From: an uncultured Lachnospiraceae bacterium
Lineage (GTDB): Bacteria > Bacillota > Clostridia > Lachnospirales > Lachnospiraceae
DNA: 9,306 nt
Reading direction: 5' to 3'
Assembly (NCBI GenBank): GCA_947178115.1
Contig: CAMWXF010000047.1
Location: 1 to 9,306 of the forward strand
Made by a program: the position numbers and the translations under genes. Positions within the stretch are counted from its first letter, which is position 1; each line of letters opens with the position of its first letter. A model generated the notes under the pieces. That model was not told where the DNA came from. It did not search any database and saw only the letters and a list, made by a program, of their open reading frames with translations. Below are positions 1-7,390 of the stretch, piece after piece.

Positions 1-111
1 ACGGTGGGGATCGGTACTGTGGTGACGGCCTTTTTCATGGGACCGCTGATCGCCTTTTTCAACCGGACGGTGGCGGAGCCGATCAGGTACGGGAAGAGGT
101 CGTATGTGTGA
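1..111 (+). CDS. C-terminal end of a YczE/YitT-like integral membrane protein (partial)
   Basis: Frame 1 is open from the first base to a TGA at 109-111, giving 36 residues of a protein that begins outside the window. The visible part is a hydrophobic, glycine-rich segment (TVGIGTVVTAFFMGPLI) followed by a short charged tail (RTVAEPIRYGKRSYV). A GVGT-type motif, then F-x-GP, then an aromatic pair and a basic cytoplasmic tail is typical of the last membrane segment of YczE/YitT-type (DUF6198-like) membrane proteins. That match is from memory of the family. The function of these proteins is poorly known. A terminator follows 69 bases after the stop, so this gene is not part of the downstream operon. 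Identity is moderately supported because only the tail can be seen. Confidence 0.6.
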   Translation, partial: TVGIGTVVTAFFMGPLIAFFNRTVAEPIRYGKRSYV

Positions 112-180
112 AAGGAAGAAGCTGATTAAGGTGCATCGGAGCATTTTAAACTAAATTATGGTAATTATTCATAAAAAACG

Positions 181-217
181 GAAACTCTTTTTGTGAAAAG
201 AGTTTCTTGTTTTTTTT
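181..217 (+). terminator. Intrinsic terminator of the upstream membrane-protein gene
   Basis: A perfect 11-bp inverted repeat (181-191 with 196-206, GAAACTCTTTT and its complement) closes a 4-nt TGTG loop and is followed by a run of eight T at 210-217. This is a textbook Rho-independent terminator for + strand transcription. An A-run at 173-178 precedes the stem, so it could also act weakly on the - strand. A second, weaker hairpin (GGAAACT at 239-245 with AGTTTCC at 260-266) echoes the same stem sequence downstream but has no T-run. Confidence 0.88.
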
Positions 218-267
218 ATAGAATAGTATTAGAATTAAGGAAACTAGAAAAAGAAAAACAGTTTCCT

Positions 268-296
268 TTGGCTTATGTGTAATTCAAATGTGATAA
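268..296 (+). promoter_or_regulatory. Possible promoter of the tetR operon
   Basis: TTGGCT at 268-273 and TGATAA at 291-296 are separated by 17 bases and resemble sigma-A -35 and -10 boxes. They would start transcription near 303, just upstream of the palindromic operator at 310-342. The match is weak at the -10, so this is only a candidate. The operator position makes a start in this area plausible. Confidence 0.35.
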
Positions 297-309
297 GCAC
301 AGAATGAAA

Positions 310-342
310 AATTTCGTAACTGTGAAGAACAGTTACAAAATT
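310..342 (+). promoter_or_regulatory. Palindromic operator, probably bound by the adjacent TetR regulator
   Basis: GTAACTGT (316-323) and ACAGTTAC (329-336) form a perfect 8-bp inverted repeat with a 5-bp spacer. Beyond a single mismatch (315/337) the symmetry continues over 310-314 and 338-342, so 13 of 14 positions pair about the centre at 326. It lies 27 bp before the tetR start codon. TetR-family dimers typically bind such palindromes in front of their own genes, so autoregulation of the whole operon is inferred. It is too symmetrical and too far from the T-rich context to be a terminator. Confidence 0.7.
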
Positions 343-368
343 ACTTTGATAAGAACAGGAGGCGGCGG

Positions 369-932
369 ATGAAACAGAAGGAAATGATCTTAAAAGGAAC
401 GCTTCAGGTTTTTAATGACAAAGGGCTGAAGTTTACCATGGATGACATCGCAGAACGGCTGAAAATCAGCAAGAAAACGCTGTACAAGGTTTTCGATGAT
501 AAGGAAGCACTGTTTCTGACTATGGTGGATTACATGTTTGACAAGATCAAGGAAAGCGAACGGAAGGTGATCGAGGATGACAAGCTTAGCACGGCTGAGA
601 AGATCCACAAAGTGCTCGGGGTGCTTCCGGATGGGTATAAAGATGTGGATCTTCGTCAACTTTATCTCCTAAAGGACAAATATCCCAGAATCTATGATCA
701 GGTGGAACTTCGGCTGGAAACCGGCTGGGAAACGATCATCGAACTGCTGGAACAGGGAATTGCGGAAGGGTGCATTAAACCAGTGAAGATTCCTATCCTT
801 AAGATGATGCTGGAAGCGTCGGTGGAACAGTTTTTCAGGCGGGATGTATTGATCCGTAACAAGATTACCTATCAGGATGCACTGGACGAGGTAGTGAACA
901 TACTGATGGAAGGGATCAAAATGCACGATTAA
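369..932 (+). CDS. TetR/AcrR-family transcriptional regulator
   Basis: 187 residues, a normal length for the family. The N-terminal DNA-binding domain occupies about residues 1-50, with the helix-turn-helix at about 22-43 (TMDDIAERLKISKKTLYKVF), including the characteristic K-x-T-L-Y-x-x-F recognition-helix ending and the following D-K-E-x-L-F. Residues 55-187 form a helical ligand-binding and dimerisation domain that does not reveal its ligand. The start is fixed by AGGAGG at 357-362, six bases before the ATG. It is the first gene of a cluster with a GT-B-like protein, a GPH sugar symporter and an alpha-galactosidase, 30 bp before the next start. A large palindrome at 310-342 is its likely operator. 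The inferred role is repression of this operon, relieved by a sugar, glycolipid or other small ligand. Control of distant genes is also possible. Confidence 0.92.
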   Translation: MKQKEMILKGTLQVFNDKGLKFTMDDIAERLKISKKTLYKVFDDKEALFLTMVDYMFDKIKESERKVIEDDKLSTAEKIHKVLGVLPDGYKDVDLRQLYLLKDKYPRIYDQVELRLETGWETIIELLEQGIAEGCIKPVKIPILKMMLEASVEQFFRRDVLIRNKITYQDALDEVVNILMEGIKMHD

Positions 933-962
933 TGGGAGTAAGAGAAAGGAGCAAGGATAGAT

Positions 963-2444
963 ATGAGTGAGAAATCAAAAGTTATTTTCGGTAATCCGAT
1001 GAGTGAGAAGGTATATCGCAAAGCGCTGCGGTCAAAGCAGAAGTACAGCAGGAAATTCGGCGATGACAGTGCCGTGGATTATCCGGTCATCATCGAGAAG
1101 AATGCGCATATCGGCGATTCTTTAGGAGTTATGGATGTACGGCTCGGGGAGCCGGGCAGCAGTAAGGAAGGCGCTGCTTTTGACACAGACAAGGGAATCA
1201 TTGTGGGCAACATCCGTATGGGATTCGGGCATTACAGAATATCCATGGCGATTGCGTCGGCGGCGAACTCCATGGGGTATACACCTTACTGGATGGATCT
1301 TAACTCCTATAAGCAGACCACCTGTACGAAGGTGATCAGCGCACAGAATGATCTTTATTCGCTTGGTTCCAGATTATCGGGGAAGAGCAGACTGTTTAAC
1401 AAGCTGGTGTGGGAACCTATGAATTATGAGGGGTTCCGCAAGCTGAGCTATAATGCGTCGGATCAGATGAACGCAGAACTGATGGCTCCGGTATATCGGA
1501 ACGTGCCGAAGGATATTCCGGTGGTGGCGACTCACGTATGGCCGGCGCAGGCAGCGATCCATGCGGGAATGAAGCATGTAGTCAATGCGATACCGGACAA
1601 CTGGCCGATGGCGCTTCATCTGTCGGAGGGAAGCCTTCACACGGTGCAGACACATTATGCCTATCAGGGTTACCGTATCTTAAACGGTATGCAGGGGAAT
1701 GATGTTCTGAAGCCTATGCCGGACGATACATTGGTATATACGGGACATTATATCGATCATGAACTGGTGAGCAATATCGAGGCGGATTGTGAAGCCAGAT
1801 TGAAGCGGCAGGCGGAGGGAAAGCCAATCCGTTTCCTGCTGACCATCGGCGGTGCGGGCGCACAGAAAGAGATCTTCTCGGCAATTATCAAGTCGCTGCT
1901 TCCGCTCATTCGCAAGAATAAAGCGGCGCTCTATGTGAATGTGGGAGATTACCGCAATGTGTGGGAGGAACTCGAGACAGAGATTCCCGAATTGAAAGAA
2001 GTTTCTACGGAGCATTTCGATCAGTGGAAAGAAACGGAGCAGTTTGCCAAAGAAGCACTTACAGGGGATGTGCAGGGTGTACATGCATTCTGGCATATGA
2101 ATATCTTCGAGGCGGTCTACTGTACGAATCTGTTAATGAGAAGCTGTGACGTGCTGGTGACGAAGCCCAGTGAACTCGCATTCTATCCGGTACCGAAGCT
2201 GTTTATCAAGCGTGTGGGCGGACATGAACAGTGGGGCGCGATCCACTCGGCGGAGATCGGCGACGGAACCTTAGAGTGCAGAGACATTCCGCATACGCTG
2301 CAGATGATCAGCCTGTTTACGGAAGAGAAGAGCCTGTTGGGGGATATGTGTGAGAATATTGTAAAGAACAAGGCGGCAGGAATCTACGACGGCGCATATA
2401 AAGTAGTGGAGCTGGCTATGGCGAAAAAAGGCAAGCAGGCGTAA
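963..2444 (+). CDS. GT-B-fold glycosyltransferase-like protein of unknown function
   Basis: 493 residues, soluble, with no signal peptide or membrane segment seen. I do not recognise a named enzyme. Two regions recall GT-B glycosyltransferases of the MGDG-synthase/MurG type: a glycine-rich N-terminal loop GNIRMGFGHYR (residues 82-92), which resembles the G-x-GH motif of those enzymes, and a C-terminal stretch with LTIGGAGAQ (293-301) followed by VLVTKPSELAFYPVP (397-411) and VGGHE (418-422), which resembles the nucleotide-sugar-binding end of the fold. The first 75 residues look like an added extension. The start has AAAGGAG at 945-951 and AAGGA at 953-957 upstream. The gene lies 30 bp after tetR and 75 bp before the GPH symporter, so cotranscription is likely. 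A role in glycosyl transfer or phosphorolysis linked to the imported sugar is inference from context. Alternatives are a catalytically inactive sugar sensor or a lipid glycosyltransferase. Confidence 0.6.
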   Translation: MSEKSKVIFGNPMSEKVYRKALRSKQKYSRKFGDDSAVDYPVIIEKNAHIGDSLGVMDVRLGEPGSSKEGAAFDTDKGIIVGNIRMGFGHYRISMAIASAANSMGYTPYWMDLNSYKQTTCTKVISAQNDLYSLGSRLSGKSRLFNKLVWEPMNYEGFRKLSYNASDQMNAELMAPVYRNVPKDIPVVATHVWPAQAAIHAGMKHVVNAIPDNWPMALHLSEGSLHTVQTHYAYQGYRILNGMQGNDVLKPMPDDTLVYTGHYIDHELVSNIEADCEARLKRQAEGKPIRFLLTIGGAGAQKEIFSAIIKSLLPLIRKNKAALYVNVGDYRNVWEELETEIPELKEVSTEHFDQWKETEQFAKEALTGDVQGVHAFWHMNIFEAVYCTNLLMRSCDVLVTKPSELAFYPVPKLFIKRVGGHEQWGAIHSAEIGDGTLECRDIPHTLQMISLFTEEKSLLGDMCENIVKNKAAGIYDGAYKVVELAMAKKGKQA

Positions 2445-2519
2445 AACCAGCGAAACAAAACTATATAATAAGAAGCAAAACTGCAAAAACAAAACAAAAA
2501 TGAGAAGGAGAAGTCATAT

Positions 2520-3902
2520 ATGAAACTGACAGCGAAAGAAAAAGTATCTTATGGTTTAGGCGCAGTCGGAAAAGACATGGTATACATGCTTTCCGCAAGC
2601 TATATCCTGTATTATTATCAGGATATTATGGGGGTGAGCGCGATCGCGATGGGAATTATCCTGATGGCGGCGCGTGTGTTTGATGCATTTAACGATCCGA
2701 TCATGGGCGTGCTGGTGGCGAAGACCAGAACGAAATGGGGCAAGTTTCGCCCGTGGCTGTTAATTGGTACGATCTTAAACACAGTGATCCTCGTAGTCAT
2801 GTTTGCGGCGCCGCCAGCTCTGGACGGCAGCGGTCTGGTAGCCTATGCGGCAATTACTTATATTGTGTGGGGCGTCACTTATACAATGATGGATATTCCA
2901 TACTGGTCCATGATTCCGGCTTTTACAGAGGGTGGCAGAGAGCGTGAAGGACTGACCACGCTGGCGCGTTCCTGCGCAGGAGTAGGTTCGGCGCTTATCA
3001 CCATCATCACTATGATGTGCGTGCAGGCACTGGGACAGGGCGATGAGCGTATCGGTTTCATGAGATTTGCACTGATCATCGGCGGTTTGTTTGTAGTATT
3101 TATTATCATTACCTGTGTGAATATTAAGGAAAAATCCACCGTGGATGTGGAGGCACCGTCCGTAGGACAGATGTTCAAGGCATTGGTTCAGAATGATCAG
3201 ACCATGATCGTGGTGATTTCGATTGTATTAATCAATTGTTCTTTATATATTACGTCAAATCTGTTGATCTATTTCTTTAAATACGATTTCGGCGGTGATA
3301 CATGGTATAACGGATATACGCTTTTTAACATGTTCGGTGGCGCTATCCAGATTCTATCCATGATGTTGTTCTATCCGGTGCTGCGTAAGTTTATCAGTTC
3401 TCTGCAGGTATTTTACGTAAGTTTCGTTATGGCGATCACGGGTTATGCATTGCTGTTTATACTCATGTGTCTGGGACTTACCAATATTTTTATCTTGTTT
3501 GTTCCCGCGTTCTTCGTATTTACGGCATTCGGTATGTTGACCGTGCTGACTACGGTATTTCTTGCCAATACGGTAGACTATGGTGAACTGAAAAACAACA
3601 GACGTGACGAGAGTGTCATATTTTCCATGCAGACCTTCGTCGTGAAGCTGGCTTCCGGTGTGGCGGCGCTTATCGCTTCTGTATGTCTCTCTGCTTGTAA
3701 TTTGAGTAATGATACGACAGACGCTGTGGCGGCAGAGGCGGCGGGAAGCTCTGTTTTCGGTCTGCGGATGACCATGACGGTGTTCCCGATTGCGGGACTT
3801 CTGCTGGCAGTATTCCTTTTCCACAGAAAATATATCCTTTCCGAGCAGAAAGTGGAAGAGATCGCAGAACAGATCAAGAGCAAGCGGCAGCAGGAAACGT
3901 AA
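2520..3902 (+). CDS. GPH-family (MelB-like) sugar:cation symporter
   Basis: 460 residues with about twelve hydrophobic membrane segments and a charged cytoplasmic C-terminus, the usual size for glycoside-pentoside-hexuronide symporters. The helix-2 signature RVFDAFNDPIMG (residues 52-63) contains the two aspartates (55 and 59) that correspond to the cation-site acids of Salmonella MelB. It is followed by TRTKWGKFRPW, the conserved cytoplasmic loop. A lysine near residue 376 in QTFVVKLASG matches the MelB lysine that takes part in cation and sugar coupling. GAAGGAG at 2504-2510 lies nine bases before the ATG. With the GH36 alpha-galactosidase next downstream, the likely substrate is melibiose, a raffinose-family sugar or a related alpha-galactoside. 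The coupling ion (Na+, Li+ or H+) cannot be told from sequence alone. It acts in the cytoplasmic membrane. Confidence 0.92.
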   Translation: MKLTAKEKVSYGLGAVGKDMVYMLSASYILYYYQDIMGVSAIAMGIILMAARVFDAFNDPIMGVLVAKTRTKWGKFRPWLLIGTILNTVILVVMFAAPPALDGSGLVAYAAITYIVWGVTYTMMDIPYWSMIPAFTEGGREREGLTTLARSCAGVGSALITIITMMCVQALGQGDERIGFMRFALIIGGLFVVFIIITCVNIKEKSTVDVEAPSVGQMFKALVQNDQTMIVVISIVLINCSLYITSNLLIYFFKYDFGGDTWYNGYTLFNMFGGAIQILSMMLFYPVLRKFISSLQVFYVSFVMAITGYALLFILMCLGLTNIFILFVPAFFVFTAFGMLTVLTTVFLANTVDYGELKNNRRDESVIFSMQTFVVKLASGVAALIASVCLSACNLSNDTTDAVAAEAAGSSVFGLRMTMTVFPIAGLLLAVFLFHRKYILSEQKVEEIAEQIKSKRQQET

Positions 3903-3915
3903 TGTGAATGTTCGG

Positions 3916-3948
3916 AATGCGCCATGCACTTAGGGTATGGCGCATTTT
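3916..3948 (+). terminator. Hairpin between symporter and alpha-galactosidase genes (weak terminator or attenuator)
   Basis: AATGCGCCAT (3916-3925) and ATGGCGCATT (3937-3946) form a perfect 10-bp stem that can extend by a C-G and a G-T pair into the 11-nt loop. It is followed by only four T (3945-3948), two of which are in the stem. It begins 14 bases after the symporter stop. The short T-run suggests partial termination or 3'-end stabilisation rather than a full stop, which would lower alpha-galactosidase expression relative to the upstream genes. Confidence 0.55.
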
Positions 3949-4004
3949 GAGCGTATAAGGAAAAATTGCGTGAGTTTGAATGGTAACGAAAAGAGGGATA
4001 ACGT

Positions 4005-6383
4005 ATGATTCGGGAATATAATCAAAACTATGTGTTAGAGACAGACAATACGACGTATTGCTTTCGGGTGCTTCCTACGGGACACTTAGAGCATTTGTAT
4101 TACGGAAGAAAGATCACGCTGACGGATGACGAAGATATGAAGGCTTTGGTCGAGAAGCATACATTCATGCCCGGCAATACCAATGCATATGATCAGGAAA
4201 ATACCACGTTTTCGCTGGAGGATATCCGGTTGGAGATGTCTTCTTACGGAAAAGGTGATATCAGGGAGCCTTTTATCGAGGTGATCCATGCGGACGGCAG
4301 TTATACATCGGACTTTCTGTTTGAGTCGGCAAAGATCACGAAGGGCAAGGAAGCGTATGATACTCTTCCGGCCTCCTATGATGAAGCGGGAGAGACGGAT
4401 CATCTGTGCGTCGTGTTAAAAGACCGGCAGTATGCGCTCACCTTGGAACTGCATTATTATGTGTATGAGGACTGTGACGTGATCGCCAGAAGCGCACGCC
4501 TCATTAACGACAGCGAGGATGAAATCAGGCTCACGAGACTCATGAGTGCACAGGTGGATTTTGATACGCCGGAATATGTGCTTACAACGTTTAACGGTGC
4601 GTGGGCGAGAGAGATGAAGCGGACGGATACGCGTCTGTTGTCGGGCAGACATGTGAACGCTTCCTATACCGGAACGTCTTCTAACCGCGCCAATCCGTTT
4701 GTCATGCTGAGTAAGGCGGAAACTTCGGAGGATTTGGGCGACTGCTACGGGTTTAACCTGATCTACAGCGGCAATCACTATGAGGCGGCGGAAGTCAGCG
4801 GGTACGGTAAGACAAGGGTGGTCATGGGGATCAATCCGCAGTCTTTCTGCTTCCGTATCGGTGCGGGAGAGTGTTTCGAGGCACCGGAGGCGGTTATGAG
4901 CTATTCTCATGAGGGATACAACGGAATGAGCCGGCATATGCACCGGTTCGTGCGGGAGCATATCGTGCGGGGTAAGTGGAAACATAAGACTCGTCCGATT
5001 CTGCTCAACAGCTGGGAGGCGTCTTATTTTGATATCAATGAGCGTAAACTCTTACAGCTTGCGAAGGCTGGAAAAGAGGTAGGCATTGAACTTTTTGTGA
5101 TGGATGACGGATGGTTCGGCAGCAGGGATGACGATACGCAGTCTCTGGGCGATTGGGAAGTGAACCGGAAGAAACTGCCTGACGGCGTGGAAGGACTGGC
5201 GCGGAAAGTAAAAGACCTGGGACTGGATTTCGGAATCTGGGTGGAGCCGGAGATGGTCAATGTCAAAAGTAAATTATATGAGGAACATCCTGACTGGGTT
5301 CTCATGATTCCGGACAAGCCTCATTCCGAGGGAAGGAATCAGAGAATTCTGGATCTGACGAGAAAAGAGGTTCAGGATTATATTATAGAAGAGATGAGCC
5401 GCGTATTCTCGTCGGCGGACATCGCCTATGTGAAATGGGACATGAACCGCACCGTGACGGATTATTATTCGTCGGCACTGCCAGCTGAGAGACAGGGAGA
5501 GGTGGCGCACCGCTATGTGATGGGACTGTACCGCTGTATGAAGGAGTTGACGGAACGTTTTCCGGAGATACTGTTCGAAGGCTGCGCGGCGGGCGGGAAC
5601 CGCTTTGATCTGGGGATTTTATGTTATTTCCCGCAGATATGGGCAAGCGACGATACGGATGCCCTGTGCCGGACGGAGATTCAGACAGGGTATAGTTACG
5701 GCTATCCGATGTCCGCAGTCAGCGCTCATGTATCCGCCTGTCCGAACCATCAGACACTCAGGACGACGCCGTTGGAGACACGCTTCCATGTGGCATGCTT
5801 CGGTATCTGCGGCTACGAGTGCAATTTCTGCGATATGAAGAAAGAGGAACTGGCGGCGGTAAAAGCGCAGATCGAGCTGTATAAGGAGTGGCGCGAAGTG
5901 CTGCAGTGGGGCACATTCTATCGTGGCAGGACATTTTCAGAGCAGGGAGACGGCAGTTGTCTGAGCGGAAATAACGGCAATGTGACAGAGTGGACTTGTG
6001 TGTCGGAAGACCGTTCGAAAGCCGTGGGATTTCTGTTGCAGAAGCTGGTGGCGCCGAACACACAGTATGCGTTCTATAAGGCAAAAGGGCTTGATTCCGA
6101 ACGGAAATATCATTTCTACAACAGAACGCTGAAATATGACGTGAGGGAATTCGGAGATCTGGTCAACACCGTATCGCCGATCCATATTAAACAGGATTCC
6201 CTGCTGCACAGAACTGTTGCCAGGTTCGTGAAGATGGACGGGGAGACGGAAGAGCTCTACGCCTACGGTGATGCGCTGATGTACGGCGGTGTCAGACTAA
6301 AGCAGGCATTCGGCGGCACGGGCTACAGCGATGAAGTGAGGCATTTTCCGGATTTTGCATCCAGAATCTATTTTATGGAATAG
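4005..6383 (+). CDS. aga: Alpha-galactosidase, glycoside hydrolase family 36
   Basis: 792 residues. Retaining GH36 enzymes remove terminal alpha-linked galactose from melibiose, raffinose or stachyose. Order of domains: N-terminal beta-sandwich (about 1-285), TIM barrel (about 290-640), C-terminal beta domain (about 655-790). Catalytic nucleophile: D479 in YVKWDMNR. Acid/base: D549 in WASDDTDAL. The 70-residue spacing equals that of D478 and D548 in Geobacillus AgaA. Substrate-pocket residues are also visible: W337 in NSWEASYFD, D367/D368 in MDDGWF, and R444. There is no signal peptide, so the enzyme is cytoplasmic and works on sugar imported by the GPH protein upstream. AGAGGGA at 3992-3998 lies six bases before the ATG. 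One oddity is that the barrel contains C602-x3-C606-x2-C609 (CGYECNFC), cysteine-rich for this family. Family assignment is firm, but the exact natural substrate is not shown. Confidence 0.96.
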   Translation: MIREYNQNYVLETDNTTYCFRVLPTGHLEHLYYGRKITLTDDEDMKALVEKHTFMPGNTNAYDQENTTFSLEDIRLEMSSYGKGDIREPFIEVIHADGSYTSDFLFESAKITKGKEAYDTLPASYDEAGETDHLCVVLKDRQYALTLELHYYVYEDCDVIARSARLINDSEDEIRLTRLMSAQVDFDTPEYVLTTFNGAWAREMKRTDTRLLSGRHVNASYTGTSSNRANPFVMLSKAETSEDLGDCYGFNLIYSGNHYEAAEVSGYGKTRVVMGINPQSFCFRIGAGECFEAPEAVMSYSHEGYNGMSRHMHRFVREHIVRGKWKHKTRPILLNSWEASYFDINERKLLQLAKAGKEVGIELFVMDDGWFGSRDDDTQSLGDWEVNRKKLPDGVEGLARKVKDLGLDFGIWVEPEMVNVKSKLYEEHPDWVLMIPDKPHSEGRNQRILDLTRKEVQDYIIEEMSRVFSSADIAYVKWDMNRTVTDYYSSALPAERQGEVAHRYVMGLYRCMKELTERFPEILFEGCAAGGNRFDLGILCYFPQIWASDDTDALCRTEIQTGYSYGYPMSAVSAHVSACPNHQTLRTTPLETRFHVACFGICGYECNFCDMKKEELAAVKAQIELYKEWREVLQWGTFYRGRTFSEQGDGSCLSGNNGNVTEWTCVSEDRSKAVGFLLQKLVAPNTQYAFYKAKGLDSERKYHFYNRTLKYDVREFGDLVNTVSPIHIKQDSLLHRTVARFVKMDGETEELYAYGDALMYGGVRLKQAFGGTGYSDEVRHFPDFASRIYFME

Positions 6384-6400
6384 GAAAACGCAACAAAGGG

Positions 6401-6430
6401 TAGAGGGGATCGTCGATCCCCTCTATATTG
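6401..6430 (+). terminator. Palindromic hairpin after the alpha-galactosidase gene
   Basis: TAGAGGGGATC (6401-6411) and its perfect complement (6415-6425) form an 11-bp stem around a 3-nt loop, starting 17 bases after the stop codon. The downstream tract is TATTG rather than a pure T-run, so efficiency as an intrinsic terminator is uncertain. Position at the end of the operon, facing a convergent gene, supports a terminator role. The stem is nearly symmetrical and could serve both strands. Confidence 0.6.
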
Positions 6431-6463
6431 TATAGGATTTAGGGGTCAAAAGGTGCATTTGCT

Positions 6464-6718
6464 AAACTGAGGTGGCAGATTGCACAAAATGTTCCCGAAG
6501 CTGTCTGGCTCCGTCATATGGATTTTCTAAAATATTCCGGTAAAGTTGTGCATAAACGGACGAAACCGCCCTCTATTCGCCATCCGGGCTCATTACGGGC
6601 TTTTCGGGACATCCGTGTCCCGAAATTTCTGGGTATTGAACGGAATATTAAGAAAATCTCATATTCCTGCGCAGGACAGCTTCGGGAACATTTTGTGCAA
6701 TCCCGCGAGGCTCAATTT
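6464..6718. repeat. 255-bp long-inverted-repeat element (MITE-like or structured intergenic repeat)
   Basis: The core arms 6479-6505 and 6675-6701 are perfect 27-bp inverted repeats (beginning ATTGCACAAAATG). Inside them a second arm pair matches with small gaps: ATATG and ATTTTCT at 6516-6528 with their complements at 6651-6665, then AATATTCCG 6531-6539 with CGGAATATT 6641-6649. Outside, AAACTGAG (6464-6471) nearly mirrors CTCAATTT (6711-6718). The centre carries a perfect 10-bp hairpin (6602-6611 with 6616-6625, loop TCCG). The open frames crossing it have no ribosome site, run through the palindrome and show no protein family. The element fills the gap between the convergent alpha-galactosidase and Uma2 genes and ends ten bases from the Uma2 stop. 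A T-run at 6716-6721 follows its right arm. I see no flanking target duplication and no transposase. A dispersed non-autonomous repeat is the best guess. Confidence 0.7.
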
Positions 6719-6728
6719 TTTAGTTGGT

Positions 6729-7304
6729 TTACATAAATTGTGTAAAATCGAGATACAGATCCGGATAAATCCCCGCTTTTACGGGTTCGGAGAAGGGATG
6801 GATCACAGGACCTTCGCCGTGTTCAAAGTCATACACGGTAACGAATTTCTGCTTCGGATCGATGATCCAGTATTCCCGAACGCCATTCTCCTGATAGAGT
6901 GAGAGCTTCCGCCCGTAATCCATGATTTTATTAGATGGCGAGGTGATCTCGATCACCCAGTCCGGTGCGCCGTGGCAGCCTTTTTCGTCCAGCTTATCCG
7001 GTTTGCAGACGATGGAAAGATCAGGCTCCACATAATTGCGGGTATCGTCAGCCACATATACTCCGAACGGCAGAAATACCTCGCACGGACCATTATTCTT
7101 CTTAATATACATGTAGATCTGTACATGAAGTTCACCGAGAATCCTCTGGTGTGTTACGGACGGGGATTCCATAATAAACATCTGGCCGTCGATCAGTTCG
7201 GCACGTTCTCCGTCCGGCAACGCCTCGATATCCGCGGTTGTGTAGGATTTGCCTCCTTCAATGGTCATAAACTGTTCCTCTCTTTCAATTAATGCTGCTT
7301 CCAT
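6729..7304 (-). CDS. Uma2-family PD-(D/E)XK nuclease-fold protein
   Basis: 191 residues, the usual length for Uma2 (DUF820) proteins. Family landmarks in order: YTTADIEALPDGERAELIDGQ (21-41), the acidic strand EPDLSIV with D95, then APDWVIEITSPS (113-124) with E119, and the helix pair YGRKLSLYQENGVREYWIID (130-149). D95 and E119 correspond to the metal-binding acids of the restriction-endonuclease-like fold. Nuclease activity is assumed by homology only, and the biological role of the family is unclear. The start at 7304 is supported by AAAGGAGGG at 7312-7320, seven bases upstream. Met13 is a second possible start with a weaker site. The gene follows asnA on the same strand but has its own promoter (7437-7465) and a structured leader. 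It converges on the alpha-galactosidase operon. Uma2 genes are often multicopy and patchily distributed. Confidence 0.9.
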   Translation of the reverse strand: MEAALIEREEQFMTIEGGKSYTTADIEALPDGERAELIDGQMFIMESPSVTHQRILGELHVQIYMYIKKNNGPCEVFLPFGVYVADDTRNYVEPDLSIVCKPDKLDEKGCHGAPDWVIEITSPSNKIMDYGRKLSLYQENGVREYWIIDPKQKFVTVYDFEHGEGPVIHPFSEPVKAGIYPDLYLDFTQFM

Positions 7305-7321
7305 AGTGATACCCTCCTTTT

Positions 7322-7390
7322 CGGCAGAAGGTTCATATGGATAACTTCTGCCGCTATTTAATTATGATTGTGAGTAAAGCGGCAGAAGTT
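7322..7390 (-). promoter_or_regulatory. Uma2 mRNA leader with two mutually exclusive hairpins
   Basis: Read on the - strand, segment A (7390-7379, AACTTCTGCCGC) is perfectly complementary over 12 bases to segment B (7354-7343). Segment B is in turn complementary over 9 bases to segment C (7330-7322, CTTCTGCCG), which ends just before AAAAGGAGGG, the Uma2 ribosome site. B can therefore pair with A or with C, not both. The promoter at 7437-7465 would place all three in the 5' leader, together with a small TGTGC/GCACA hairpin at 7397-7410. An attenuator-like or translation-controlling leader is inferred. The same triplicated motif could instead be a set of protein-binding sites. Confidence 0.5.

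Noticed and set aside
5808..5831. Radical-SAM signature (CxxxCxxC) at residues 602-609 of the alpha-galactosidase
   Set aside because: It lies inside an intact GH36 barrel with both catalytic acids. No other radical-SAM feature is present, so it is a coincidental spacing.
6464..6570. Hammerhead ribozyme suggested by ACTGAGG near 6466 and CGAAAC near 6561
   Set aside because: The CUGANGA core is not intact (T in place of the last A), and the stems expected around the core are not present. The long inverted repeat explains the region better.
6518..6902. Two overlapping + strand open frames after the alpha-galactosidase gene
   Set aside because: They run across the long inverted repeat and into the antisense strand of Uma2, have no ribosome site and show no family motif.
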